64,000 nt of DNA, taken from an uncultured Bacteroides sp. (lineage in GTDB: Bacteria > Bacteroidota > Bacteroidia > Bacteroidales > Bacteroidaceae). This document shows, piece after piece, positions 9,467 through 19,500 of the stretch. Numbering within the stretch: position 1 is the first letter of the stretch; each line of letters begins with the position of its first letter. The position numbers and the translations under genes are program-made. The notes under the pieces were generated by a model. The model worked only from the letters and a program-made list of their open reading frames with translations. It had not been told where the DNA came from and did no database searches. Where the stretch lies: positions 1 to 64,000 of the forward strand of contig USCT01000005.1 in the NCBI GenBank assembly GCA_900553185.1. The letters run 5' to 3'.

Positions 9467-11965
9467 TCATGCAACCGTCCGGTGACGACGTACACCAATC
9501 ACTACGGCAATGACAGCGCCCACCAGCAGAAGGGCCAAAGCAATATAAGCCACGGTTTCAGTAACATGCAGCGATTTCGGATCGAATGTAAACTGAATTA
9601 CGTGCTTACCTGCCGGAACATTCATGGCACGCAAGACATAATCGGCGCGCCCGTGAGCTACTTCTTGTCCGTCAATGAAAGACTGCCATCCCGGATAATA
9701 GATTTCAGAAAATACTACTACACCGCCTTTCGGGCTGTTTACCTCGTAAGTCAGGGCATTCGGTTCGTATGTTTTCAGCGTCACGGTATTCAGGCTGTCG
9801 GCCGTAGCCGCACTCGCCTGTATTTCTTCGGCAAACCGCTTGTCGACCACAGCGACCCGCTTAGGATCTTCGTGATGCAGCGCATCGATTTCTTCATTGG
9901 CATTGTTTACATACTTCACGTTGTCTACAAACCAGGCATTCCCCAAGGCATACGGATTACGGATAGGAACTGTGTTTCCATCCTGCAACGGGAAAATGTA
10001 ATAACGTGTATTCAGCATGTTCAACACCGGAAAATGAGTACGGTCTACCCGGTTCATGTCTCCCCCAACAGCCGGAAGTTCCTTGAACAAATCGGTTATT
10101 TCTCCCTGAATATGTTCTTCAATGATTTCCTGGTACCGGCGCAGTTTGGCCGCATGATAACCACCGATACTCTTATGCCAGTACGAAGTTTCATTCTCGT
10201 TGAAGGTATTGGTAGAAAGATTCAGGACACGGTAATCGAGGGATTTATCAGCCAGAATTTCCTTATCAGTCTGCGACGGCTCCAGATACGGTTTCATCTC
10301 CGAGCCCTTGGCCACGAATTGTCCGTCGTACAAATAACGTTTGTTGACGCCCCACATATCAACCAGACAAAGCAGAGCAATCAGACCGACAGTCCATCTG
10401 GCTTTCAGCTTACCCATACCATAAAATCCTAAAATGACAAAGCCAATCAGAATAAAAATCAGACTTCTCCAGGCATCAGCTGTAAAGACAGCGACACGCA
10501 TTTCTTCAAGATTAACCAGGATAGGTGCCAACTGGTCCTGTGGAATGGCTCCCTGCAACGCACTCATTTCGGCTGTAGAAACATAAGTCGGGAAGAAGAA
10601 ACGCGGAGCTACGGCAAACAGTAAGGCCAATCCTCCGGTCAGTCCCAGACTGATGTAAAAAGCTTTCGCACGTTCCTTGAACAAAGAAGGATGTTCTATC
10701 ACTTCCTTCAATGCCATGACTGCCAGCAAAGGTATCGTAAACTCGGCAATCACCAGGATAGAGGAAACTGCACGGAATTTATTATACATCGGTATGTAAT
10801 CGATAAAGAAATCGGTCAGTCCCATGAAATTCTTTCCCCAGGAAAGCAGGATGGAAAAAAGCGTACCTCCCAGCAGGGCCCATTTCATCGGACCTTTTAC
10901 CAGAAAACATCCCAGGATAAACAGGAACATTACAAAAGCACCTACATACACCGGACCGGCCGTTCCCGGCTGCTCGCCCCAATACTGTCCGATCTGATTA
11001 TACAATCCGATGTAGTTGGGATCGGCCTTGGCCATAGCCGTCGTATTCTCAGAAAGCGGAACAGACGCTCCTCCTTTTACATTAGGTACCAACAGAGAGA
11101 ATGTTTCTCCAATACCGTAACTCCACTGTGTAATATAGTCACGCTCCAGTCCGCTACCGGTCTGATTGGCGACATTTTCCTTTACCAGCTCACTCTTGCC
11201 ACGCATACTTTCCTTGCTGTACTGATAAGTATGATACAAGTTCGACAAGTTAACGCAGATACCCACCAGTCCGGCTACCACAAGTACACCGGTAGATTTC
11301 AGAAAACCGTTGAACTGTCCTTCTTTCCAGGCTGATACCCCGAAAGCAATGGCCATGAACAACATGACAAACAGAAAGTAGTAACTCATCTGCATGTGGT
11401 TGGAAGCAATCTGTAAAGCAACGAAAAGAGCCGTTACAATGCTTCCGGACAGGTAACGTTTCCGGTACACCAGCACCATACCTGCAATGGTAGGCGGGAT
11501 ATAAGCCAGCGTAACAAACTTCCAGATATGTCCGGCAGCTATGATAATAAAGAAATACGATGAAAATGCCCAGATAATGGCACCCAGCGCCGACATCCAG
11601 ACCTTAAAATCGAAAGCACGCAGCAAAATATAAAATCCTAACAGCATGACAAATACATACCACACGTATGTAGGAAGGAACAAATGATACAGGTTCTGAA
11701 CATAATTCAGCACCTTACTGGATCCGTAACTCGGCGCCAACTGATAAGTAGGCATTCCCCCAAACAGCGAGTTCGTCCAGCGCGTGGTTTCACCTGTACG
11801 GTCATGGAATTCCTTCGCTTCCTGACCGGCACCAATTCCGGCAACCGCATCATGCTGGGCCAAAATCCTTCCTTCGGTCACCGCCGGATAAAAATACACA
11901 AACGAAATGACCGCAAAAAGTATGATTGCTACGATATCAGGAAGCAACTTCTTGAACAGATTCAT
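9467..11965 (-). CDS. YfhO-family multispanning membrane protein
   Basis: 832 residues, predicted GT-C-like inner-membrane protein. Residues 1-30 form the first membrane span, then the conserved extracytoplasmic loop with HDAVAGIGAGQE and the TNSLFGGMPTYQ segment; about a dozen more spans follow to residue 520. The C-terminal 300 residues are largely extracytoplasmic with a VVFSEIYYPGW motif (also conserved in YfhO proteins), and a last span sits at about 805-825. In Firmicutes YfhO-type proteins take part in adding sugars to surface polymers; the Bacteroidales role is not established. Its location beside a glycan cluster fits a sugar-transfer role but it is separately transcribed. Confidence 0.9.
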   Translation of the reverse strand: MNLFKKLLPDIVAIILFAVISFVYFYPAVTEGRILAQHDAVAGIGAGQEAKEFHDRTGETTRWTNSLFGGMPTYQLAPSYGSSKVLNYVQNLYHLFLPTYVWYVFVMLLGFYILLRAFDFKVWMSALGAIIWAFSSYFFIIIAAGHIWKFVTLAYIPPTIAGMVLVYRKRYLSGSIVTALFVALQIASNHMQMSYYFLFVMLFMAIAFGVSAWKEGQFNGFLKSTGVLVVAGLVGICVNLSNLYHTYQYSKESMRGKSELVKENVANQTGSGLERDYITQWSYGIGETFSLLVPNVKGGASVPLSENTTAMAKADPNYIGLYNQIGQYWGEQPGTAGPVYVGAFVMFLFILGCFLVKGPMKWALLGGTLFSILLSWGKNFMGLTDFFIDYIPMYNKFRAVSSILVIAEFTIPLLAVMALKEVIEHPSLFKERAKAFYISLGLTGGLALLFAVAPRFFFPTYVSTAEMSALQGAIPQDQLAPILVNLEEMRVAVFTADAWRSLIFILIGFVILGFYGMGKLKARWTVGLIALLCLVDMWGVNKRYLYDGQFVAKGSEMKPYLEPSQTDKEILADKSLDYRVLNLSTNTFNENETSYWHKSIGGYHAAKLRRYQEIIEEHIQGEITDLFKELPAVGGDMNRVDRTHFPVLNMLNTRYYIFPLQDGNTVPIRNPYALGNAWFVDNVKYVNNANEEIDALHHEDPKRVAVVDKRFAEEIQASAATADSLNTVTLKTYEPNALTYEVNSPKGGVVVFSEIYYPGWQSFIDGQEVAHGRADYVLRAMNVPAGKHVIQFTFDPKSLHVTETVAYIALALLLVGAVIAVVIGVRRHRTVA

Positions 11966-12005
11966 AAGCAGAATACTTTATTAATTATTAATTGTTTTCG
12001 ACCGA

Positions 12006-12013
12006 CAAAGATA
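12006..12013 (-). promoter_or_regulatory. -7 box TATCTTTG for the YfhO gene
   Basis: CAAAGATA on the plus strand reads TATCTTTG on the minus strand, an exact TAnnTTTG match about 40 bp before the YfhO start. It is back to back with the mtnN promoter. Confidence 0.55.
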
Positions 12014-12036
12014 ACACAATACTAACTGAAAAATCG

Positions 12037-12044
12037 TAAATTTG
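12037..12044 (+). promoter_or_regulatory. -7 box TAAATTTG for mtnN-luxS
   Basis: Exact TAnnTTTG match 23 bp upstream of the mtnN ATG. It forms a divergent pair with the YfhO promoter at 12006-12013. Confidence 0.55.
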
Positions 12045-12067
12045 CCGACGAAAATCTTTTTTAACGC

Positions 12068-12763
12068 ATGAAAATAGGAATCATCACAGCCATGTCTTCC
12101 GAACAGAAGCAACTGGTCAATCAACTCGAGAACAAAACAGAACATGCCGAAGGGCCCTTTTCCTACATCGAAGGAACAATCAGACATAACACCATCATCC
12201 TGATGCAATGCGGTATCGGAAAAGTAAATGCAGCCGCCGGCACCGTGGAACTGATCCGTAACTTTAATCCGGATTGCATAATCAGTACCGGAGTGGCAGG
12301 TGGAATAGATTCCTGCCTGAAGATCATGGACGTGGTAGTAAGCAAACAGATCGTCTACCACGACGTATGGTGTGGAGAAGGAAATGCATACGGCCAGATA
12401 CAGGGAATGCCAACCTTCTTCGACGGAAACAGTACCTTGTTCGACTGTGCCCTGAGCCTGGATACGGAAACTGCGATTCACGGTGGTTTAATCTGTACCG
12501 GCGACAAATTCATCACCGATCGCCAGGAACTGAATGCCATCAAGGAAAATTTCCCGGAAGGACTGGCCGTTGACATGGAATCGGCTGCCATCGCACAGAT
12601 ATGTTACCTGTATAAAATTCCGTTCATCAGTTTCCGTATCATCAGCGATACACCGGGAGCCGACAAGCATTTCGAACAATACCTGAATTTCTGGGGTGAA
12701 ATGGCCGACCGCTCGTTCCGCGTGACAGAAACTTTCCTGAAAGCATTACCCCATAAACTTTAA
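12068..12763 (+). CDS. mtnN: 5'-methylthioadenosine/S-adenosylhomocysteine nucleosidase
   Basis: Cleaves adenine from S-adenosylhomocysteine and methylthioadenosine, relieving product inhibition of methyltransferases. 231 residues, usual length. The catalytic glutamate E12 (SSE in the N-terminal MKIGIITAMSSEQ), the STGVAGG phosphate/ribose loop, the VDMESAA purine/ribose site and the catalytic aspartate in RIISDTPG are all present. It lies 12 bp upstream of luxS, so the SAH to S-ribosylhomocysteine to homocysteine route is encoded as one operon. Confidence 0.96.
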   Translation: MKIGIITAMSSEQKQLVNQLENKTEHAEGPFSYIEGTIRHNTIILMQCGIGKVNAAAGTVELIRNFNPDCIISTGVAGGIDSCLKIMDVVVSKQIVYHDVWCGEGNAYGQIQGMPTFFDGNSTLFDCALSLDTETAIHGGLICTGDKFITDRQELNAIKENFPEGLAVDMESAAIAQICYLYKIPFISFRIISDTPGADKHFEQYLNFWGEMADRSFRVTETFLKALPHKL

Positions 12764-12775
12764 TTTTATAAAGAC

Positions 12776-13255
12776 ATGAAGAAAATACCTAGTTTTACTG
12801 TCGATCACATCCACCTGAAAAGGGGAATTTACGTATCCCGCAAGGATGAAGTAGGCGGAGAAACCGTTACAACATTCGATATCCGAATGAAAGAGCCTAA
12901 CCGGGAACCGGCACTTGGTCCTGCTGCCATACACACCATCGAACATCTGGCCGCTACCTTTCTGCGAAATCATCCCACATGGGCCGATAAAATCATTTAT
13001 TGGGGACCGATGGGCTGTCTTACCGGAAACTACCTCGTCGTAAAAGGTAATCTGACTTCCCGTGAAATAGCTCCACTGATAACGGAAACATTCCGTTTCA
13101 TAGCCGACTACGAAGGTGAAATACCCGGTGCATCGCCACACGACTGCGGAAACTACCTGATGATGAATCTGCCAATGGCCAAATGGGAAGCTTCCAAGTT
13201 CCTCCACGAAGTACTGGAACACCTGACCGAAGCCAATCTGGAATATCCCCAATAA
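12776..13255 (+). CDS. luxS: S-ribosylhomocysteine lyase (AI-2 synthase)
   Basis: Splits S-ribosylhomocysteine into homocysteine and DPD, the precursor of autoinducer 2. 159 residues, standard length. Zinc ligands are H53 and H57 in HTIEH and C124 in HDCGN; the conserved cysteine C81 lies in the GCLTGNY motif and E56 is in place. Transcribed with mtnN. Whether it signals or only recycles methyl-cycle products cannot be told from sequence. Confidence 0.97.
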   Translation: MKKIPSFTVDHIHLKRGIYVSRKDEVGGETVTTFDIRMKEPNREPALGPAAIHTIEHLAATFLRNHPTWADKIIYWGPMGCLTGNYLVVKGNLTSREIAPLITETFRFIADYEGEIPGASPHDCGNYLMMNLPMAKWEASKFLHEVLEHLTEANLEYPQ

Positions 13256-13334
13256 CAACAAATATCCTGTTGTGCCGGAGCTTTCGGAAAAATTTGACAC
13301 AAAAAATAGGTAGCTTTCACTACCCAATGAGCAT

Positions 13335-13380
13335 AAAAAATCAGCCGTCTTTCCTTCACGGAAAAACGGCTGATTTTTTA
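13335..13380. terminator. Bidirectional terminator between luxS and rpsO
   Basis: AAAAATCAGCCGT at 13335-13348 pairs with ACGGCTGATTTTTT at 13366-13379 over an 17-base loop. The A-run on one side and T-run on the other allow it to end both convergent genes. Confidence 0.88.
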
Positions 13381-13399
13381 TACGTTGCAGCAAGTAAGA

Positions 13400-13669
13400 T
13401 TACTTACGCAAACCGAGTTCTTTTACAATAGTACGGTATCTTTCGATGTCGCGGTCTTTCAGGTAAGACAGCAAGGCACGACGCTTACCTACCAAAGTAG
13501 TCAGAGCTCTTTCAGTGCTATAATCTTTTCTGTTGAGCTTCATGTGCTCAGTCAGGCGAGAAATACGGTATGAAAACAATGCAATCTGAGATTCAGGAGA
13601 CCCAGTATCAGTGTTAGACTTTCCGTACTTTTCAAAGATTTCTTGTTTTTTAGCTGCGTCTAAATACAT
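13400..13669 (-). CDS. rpsO: 30S ribosomal protein S15
   Basis: 89 residues, the exact usual length. Binds 16S rRNA in the platform of the small subunit. MYLDAAKKQEIFEKYGK and the TGSPESQIALFSYRI core, followed by the HMKLNRKDYSTERAL helix and VGKRRALLSYLK end, are unmistakable. Monocistronic with its own promoter box at 13713 and a shared terminator downstream. No pnp gene follows it, unlike in enterobacteria. Confidence 0.98.
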   Translation of the reverse strand: MYLDAAKKQEIFEKYGKSNTDTGSPESQIALFSYRISRLTEHMKLNRKDYSTERALTTLVGKRRALLSYLKDRDIERYRTIVKELGLRK

Positions 13670-13712
13670 AATTTTGACTATTTTTAAAATGTATAAATTT
13701 GATTTGCGGGTG

Positions 13713-13720
13713 CAAAGATA
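13713..13720 (-). promoter_or_regulatory. -7 box TATCTTTG for rpsO
   Basis: Plus-strand CAAAGATA; about 44 bp upstream of the rpsO ATG on the minus strand. A TTGTT reading on the minus strand near 13736-13740 could be the -33 element. Confidence 0.6.
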
Positions 13721-13783
13721 GGCATAATCTTTTAAACAACAATTCTTTTCAGGCTTTTTTTCATAAACAAACCGAAGAAGAAA

Positions 13784-14782
13784 TCAAGAATTCCGCTCAT
13801 TGGCATGTTCGATAAAAGTTGCCGATGTAATCGGCTCCACTTGTTCAAAGCGCATTTTACGTGTCTGACATTTCGTACAGGAGCAACTGCGACACTTGGC
13901 CTGTTCAAAAACAGTACAAGGATCCAGGTGTATCGTCAACTGAATCCGATCGGCATATTTCTTTTCCAGAATCTGCTTCAAACGGGCTCCTTCACGATGT
14001 CCTTCTTCGATGGTATAAAACCAGGGAAGAGTCAGGTCACAGTCCATATACAGATAATTTCCATACTTGATAACTTTGGCATTGTGAATGTCTATCCAGT
14101 CGGAAGAACGTTTTTCATTCAACTCCAAGGCAATGTCGTTCAACAGGACTTCATCCGCTTTATCCAATAAATTCGCTATCGTCTTGCGTAAGATAGAAAT
14201 TCCTGTTACGATAATAATTCCTCCAAACAAAAAGGCCAGTACACTGTCAATCCAGGTTATCCCGGTAAAATAAAGTAAAAGCAAGCCCGCTACCAGTCCA
14301 ATCGTAGAATATGTATCCGACTGCAAATGTTTCCCACCTGCAATCAAGGCCATCGAATTATATCGCTTTCCGATATGCACACTATACCATCCCATCAGGT
14401 AATTGAGCAGTCCGGAGAAGGCTACAATGTAGATACCCACATCCAGTTTATGTATGGCAACCGGGAAAAATAAATGATACACTCCTTCGTACACAATCAG
14501 TACTCCGGCAAACGTGATCAATATTCCTTCAACAGAAGCCGAAATCTGTTCCATTTTCCCGTGTCCGAAAGGATGGCTTTTATCCTTGGGCTTTGCCGAC
14601 CAATGAAGGCTGTACAGACTGACTGCCCCGGCTACAACATTAACAATACTTTCCATCGCATCTGTCAAAATTCCGACAGAATTAGTCAGCCAATAGGCCG
14701 CAAACTTTCCAATCAGTATCAAAGAAGAAATCAATACGATCCATTTCTGCACTTTCTGCTTAAGTTGTTCTTCGTTCATCAT
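13784..14782 (-). CDS. Cation diffusion facilitator (zinc/iron/manganese exporter type)
   Basis: About 332 residues. Exports divalent cations from the cytoplasm by proton exchange. Six spans in residues 12-205; the TM2 region carries TDAMESIVNVVAG and TM5 carries HLQSD (HxxxD), the family's metal site residues. The PFGHGKMEQ loop after TM2 is also conserved. A cytoplasmic ferredoxin-like domain follows, and the tail adds a Cys-rich run (C-x2-C-x-C-x2-C) absent from most members. The start is set at 14782 because the -7 box at 14807-14814 lies inside the longer frame that opens at 14914; ATG 14779 is equally possible. Metal specificity is not settled. Confidence 0.9.
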   Translation of the reverse strand: MMNEEQLKQKVQKWIVLISSLILIGKFAAYWLTNSVGILTDAMESIVNVVAGAVSLYSLHWSAKPKDKSHPFGHGKMEQISASVEGILITFAGVLIVYEGVYHLFFPVAIHKLDVGIYIVAFSGLLNYLMGWYSVHIGKRYNSMALIAGGKHLQSDTYSTIGLVAGLLLLYFTGITWIDSVLAFLFGGIIIVTGISILRKTIANLLDKADEVLLNDIALELNEKRSSDWIDIHNAKVIKYGNYLYMDCDLTLPWFYTIEEGHREGARLKQILEKKYADRIQLTIHLDPCTVFEQAKCRSCSCTKCQTRKMRFEQVEPITSATFIEHANERNS

Positions 14783-14806
14783 TTTCTTATTTTTAGAAAC
14801 GGACAG

Positions 14807-14814
14807 CAAATTTA
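14807..14814 (-). promoter_or_regulatory. -7 box TAAATTTG for the cation transporter
   Basis: Plus-strand CAAATTTA gives TAAATTTG on the minus strand, 25 bp before the proposed ATG at 14782. It is the main reason for rejecting the upstream start at 14914. Confidence 0.5.
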
Positions 14815-14960
14815 GTGAGTTCTTGCCAAAAGTATTCAGACAGGCAGCAAGATTTGAAAAACCTTCCTGCATTTGGAACAAATCGAAATAATTTTTCCCG
14901 ATACCATATTTCAAGTCAAGCTATTAAAGCCTTAGATCTTTAATTACAAACATTTGTTAA

Positions 14961-14998
14961 AAAAGAGAGAAGATACATACCCGTACCTTCTCTCTTTA
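14961..14998 (-). terminator. Terminator after the first SusC/SusD pair
   Basis: AAAGAGAGAAG (14962-14972) pairs perfectly with CTTCTCTCTTT (14987-14997), loop of 14 bases, followed on the minus strand by a T-rich tract. Confidence 0.75.
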
Positions 14999-15027
14999 CA
15001 ACCATTAATTAGTATGACACGATGACA

Positions 15028-16581
15028 TTAATCCCAGCCCGGATTCTGAACCAGTACATTCTGAGAAAGATCTATTTCTTCCTGAGGTATAGCCCACAAA
15101 TAATCTCGCTGAGGATTGAACTTCCGGGTTTCAATATAAATCTTTTCACCTGCAGGGTTTACACCGTAAACAGGCTTTGTAACGTCTTTTTCTGTCGTTT
15201 TATAACTGCGGGTATCAAACAGATGAATACCTTCAAATGCAAGTTCCAACCGTCTTTCCAAACGAATGGCTTCACGCATCTGGTCTTTCGACAGGCCGGC
15301 AGGCAAGGCCGGTAAATTCACGCTTTCACGCTGACGAATGGCATTGACGGCATCATAAACGGCCTGATCAGGTGAAGAAAGATTCTCATTTCTGGCCTCT
15401 GCATAAGTCAACAAAACTTCGGCATAACGGATGTAAATAAAGTTTGTCCAGTCATAGTTATTGATACCATCGTTATCCGGGTTGATATATTTCCGCATGG
15501 AATATCCTGTACGCGTATGGCTTCCATCTCCCATATTGTTAATATCGTACTGCTTCCCGGCTATTTCCGCTCCATTATACAGAACAGAAAACTTCAGACG
15601 CGGATCACGGTTCTCAAACGGATGGGCAGGATCATAAAGTTCTGATTCCGTAATCGGCTTGCCATCTATACAAGGATAGGCATCTATCATGTCCTGTGTA
15701 GGCGATAAGGCTTCCCATCCTCCCATGATAACAGGAGCAAAATACAAACCGATAACACTTCCTTCGCTGGAATTTTTCGGATTTTCCAGATATTCCCGGT
15801 CAAATATAATTTCATTACAATGTTCTGCAACCGGCTGGAACAGATCACCGTAATGATTATACAATCCATAATCGCCCATCTTCATTACTTCGTTTGCAGC
15901 AGCTTCGGCTACATCGTATTTATGGGCATAAAATGCCAAACGGGCCTTCAAGGCATAACAGGCACCGGCACTCGGTTTACCATGATCGGCCGTAGTGCGG
16001 ATATTCGGCAGATTAGGAGCAGCTTTATCCAGCAAACCGACGATGTAATTATAAGTTTCTTCTTCCGATTTCCGCGCAGGAACCTTTTCATTCAATTCCA
16101 ACGGATGATCCAGAATAGGAACCCCTCCCATATATTTCAACAATGTAGCATAAAAGAAAGCCTCAAGGAACTGAACTTCGGATGTCAGCTGAGCCTTTTC
16201 CTTTTCATCCATCTGTACATCGCCGATATGCTGATAATATATCAGACAACGACGTATTCCTGAATAGGCTTCCTGCCACAACTGCAGGAAATGAGGATTA
16301 TCCGAAGTGGCCGTACCAGCGGACAACTGACCCTGTTCGGCTCCTACATGAACCGGAATGGCATTGTCCGTATAACAATCAGTCATAATGGTATGGTTCT
16401 CAGGCTCTGGAAGCCACAAATAAATACCCGTCACAAACTTGGTTGCATCTTCACTGTTTTTCCAGAAAGAATCATCGGACAACTGATCCTTGGGAATTCG
16501 ATCCAGGAAACTGTCATTACAAGAACTCAGTCCGAGTCCACAACACAAAGTCAATCCTATAAAATAATATTTCAGTTTCAT
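15028..16581 (-). CDS. SusD/RagB-family outer-membrane lipoprotein
   Basis: 517 residues. Surface lipoprotein that captures a ligand for its SusC partner. A type II signal peptide ends in a lipobox GLSSC (cysteine about 20), then NDSFLDRIPKDQLSDDSFW, typical of SusD mature ends. TPR-like helices, the ARLAFYAHKYDVAEAAA segment and the C-terminal ERRLELAFEGIHLFDTR and NPGWD end are family marks. It starts 11 bp after the SusC stop, so the two form a pair. No glycosidase or other enzyme is linked, so the ligand is unknown. Confidence 0.95.
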   Translation of the reverse strand: MKLKYYFIGLTLCCGLGLSSCNDSFLDRIPKDQLSDDSFWKNSEDATKFVTGIYLWLPEPENHTIMTDCYTDNAIPVHVGAEQGQLSAGTATSDNPHFLQLWQEAYSGIRRCLIYYQHIGDVQMDEKEKAQLTSEVQFLEAFFYATLLKYMGGVPILDHPLELNEKVPARKSEEETYNYIVGLLDKAAPNLPNIRTTADHGKPSAGACYALKARLAFYAHKYDVAEAAANEVMKMGDYGLYNHYGDLFQPVAEHCNEIIFDREYLENPKNSSEGSVIGLYFAPVIMGGWEALSPTQDMIDAYPCIDGKPITESELYDPAHPFENRDPRLKFSVLYNGAEIAGKQYDINNMGDGSHTRTGYSMRKYINPDNDGINNYDWTNFIYIRYAEVLLTYAEARNENLSSPDQAVYDAVNAIRQRESVNLPALPAGLSKDQMREAIRLERRLELAFEGIHLFDTRSYKTTEKDVTKPVYGVNPAGEKIYIETRKFNPQRDYLWAIPQEEIDLSQNVLVQNPGWD

Positions 16582-16592
16582 AATATCACGAG

Positions 16593-19500
16593 TTAGAAGG
16601 TTAAATTCAAGCCAAATGAATAATTTCTTGTCAACGGATAGTAATTTCCGCTGGTCGCCTCAGGATCTACTCCCTCAAAGCCTGTAATCATAAACAGGTT
16701 ATCGATACTGCAATAGAAACGCATACGGCTAATACCATATTTATTCGTCAGACTGACAGGAAGTGTATATCCCACTTGTAAGTTACGCATCTTCAGATAA
16801 GAAGCATCCTGTACCCAGAAACTGGAAGTCAGACGATTCCTTGAATCACTCATTGACAGGCGAGGATAAGACGCATCCGTATGTTGAGGTGTCCATCTGT
16901 CAAGATGTTTTTCTGTCACCTTACCACCGTTATAGAACGCATAAGTGATTTCGGCGTTAGCCAAGCCCTTTACAGCAGCTGCTCCCTGCATCAAGGCACT
17001 GATGTCAAATCCCTTATACTGTGCAGACAAATTTAATCCGAAGTTAATTTTCGGAAAATAAGAGCCCAACACCTGACGATCCTGACTGTTTACTACCTTG
17101 TCTCCATTCAGATCCGCATATTTCAAATCACCAGGAACGGGTTGTCCCATTGTCTGGGTAGCATGATTGGCAATTTCTTCTTCGCTCTGGAAAATACCTT
17201 CACATACATAGCCATAATAAGCCCATAACGGATCACCAACTGATTGTCCGGGAACATCTCCTCCTTTCAAATCCAAAATCTTTGTTGTTACATAACTGAA
17301 GTTAGCTCCGATATTATAGGAAAATTCACCAATCCGGTTATTGTGTCCTAACTGCAATTCAATACCTGTATTTCTTACCACACCGGCATTCTGCATCGGC
17401 GCACTGACACCCAACATATAAGGAACCGGTAATTGTAACAGAATATCACGGGTTTCTTTCAGGAACCAGTCGGCCGTAAACGTCAATTTGTTGCCGAACA
17501 GCCCCGCATCAAGTCCCACGTTCCATTGATCCGTCTTTTCCCAGGTAATATTATTATTGGCCATTGGTGTCGTTATAGAAATACCCGATGACAAAACATT
17601 GCCAAAGCTGTAATCATTGCCAAATGCATACGTATTCTGATACGGATAATTATTGGTTGTACCATCGCTGTTTACCGTTTCCTGATTTCCAAGTAATCCC
17701 CACGAAGCACGTAATTTCAAGTTGTCGATCCAGCTTACCCGGAAGAAATCTTCTTCAGAAATACGCCATCCCAATGAGAAAGAAGGGAAAGCTCCGAAAC
17801 GACCATCCTTTGGGAAACGGGAAGTCCCATCATAACGTAAATTCGCTTCCAATAAATAACGGTCGTCGTACGAATAATTCACACGTCCAAAAACAGAACG
17901 TAAAGCATACTCTACTTCGGTACCATACGTAGTCTGTCCCGTCACCTCACCGGCATTAATCTGATCCAGCGAATTGGAAGTAGGCAAATTCTTCCGATAA
18001 GCCCGCAAATAACGATACTGATTATAGATCTGTGAATATCCAAGCATGGCACCCACCGTATGCTTGCCAAATGTCTTGCCATAATCCAAATAAGCCTGCA
18101 AGTTCAGTTCGATACTCTTGATATCGTAATTCGTTATAGAATTAGTAGTAGTCTTCACCGGAGTATCCGATCCGGCCTGATAGAACGTCATCGTGTTGAC
18201 ATGAGTCGGATTATCGGTCAAATTAAAAGTAGTAGCCGCTATTCCCTTTAGTTTCAATCCGTCTACAATATCCAGCTCCATACCAGTACTTCCCTGGAAG
18301 TTACTGTTTATTTCCTTATAAATACCGCCTTCACGTGCATAAGCGACGGAATTATGTTCGTTTTTGAACAAGGTGTAATTTCCATTACTTAACTGTATCG
18401 GAGTAACCGGAGTCTCACGGAAAGCATAATGCATCAAATTAGAAATTCCGGCAGCAGGAGCCGTCGTATTACTGCGATAGACAGCTATGTTTGTATTGAA
18501 CTTCAAACGCTTGTTTATCTTGGCCTCCAGATTGGCGCGCACACTAAACTTGTTATAATTGGTGTTGACAATCAAACCATCCTTATCGTGATAACCGAAC
18601 GAAACCGAATAATTCATCCGGTCATTACCACCTTTTATACTTAAATAATGATTATGGAACAAACCATTTTCACTCAACAAAGTACCCAGCCAATCTGAAT
18701 TCGGATAAAAGTCAGGATCACTTCCATCCTTGAATTTCTGTAAGGCTTCTTCTGAATAAGGTGCCTGCAGACCGTCGTTCTGATAAGCTTCATTCATCAG
18801 TACTGCATAATTATACGAATCCAGGAACTTCGGAATTCTGGTCGCACTCTGCCAACCTACATATCCATCATAAGAAACAATGGCTCTTCCCTGTTGCCCT
18901 TTCTTGGTCGTAATCAGGATTACACCATTTGCTGCACGTACACCATAAATGGCAGAGGCTGCGGCATCCTTTAAAATTGAAATACTTTCAATATCGTTCG
19001 GATTGACACTGCTCATCGTAGACTCAACTCCATCTATAATAACCATGGCACTGGAATTTCCCATCGTGCCCAAACCACGGACGCGTAATATTCCTTCATC
19101 GGCTCCAGGCTGTCCCGAGTTCTGAATGACAGTTACACCCGGCATCTGTCCGGCCAGCATATTTACCACATTCGAAGTAGTACGATTAACCAATTTATCA
19201 GACTTGATGGTGGCAACAGATCCGGTCAGATTCACCTTTTTCTGCGTGCCATAACCTACTACCACAACTTCATCCAAAGCTTCAGAATTCTCCTTCAATT
19301 TGATTTGAATGTCACGTTGAGTACCCACAGTAACAATCTGATCATCGAAACCGATATAAGAGATCTTTAATTTTGCCCCAGGAGCAACGTTCAAAGAAAA
19401 ACGTCCATCCAAATCTGTTATTGCCCCGTTGGTTGTTCCAACTTCCAGCACATTCGCGCCAATAACAGGATTTCCTGCAACATCAACAACTGAACCTGTT

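Noticed and set aside
9482..10432. 316-codon plus-strand frame opposite the YfhO gene
   Set aside because: Antisense shadow; YfhO has clear spans and family motifs.
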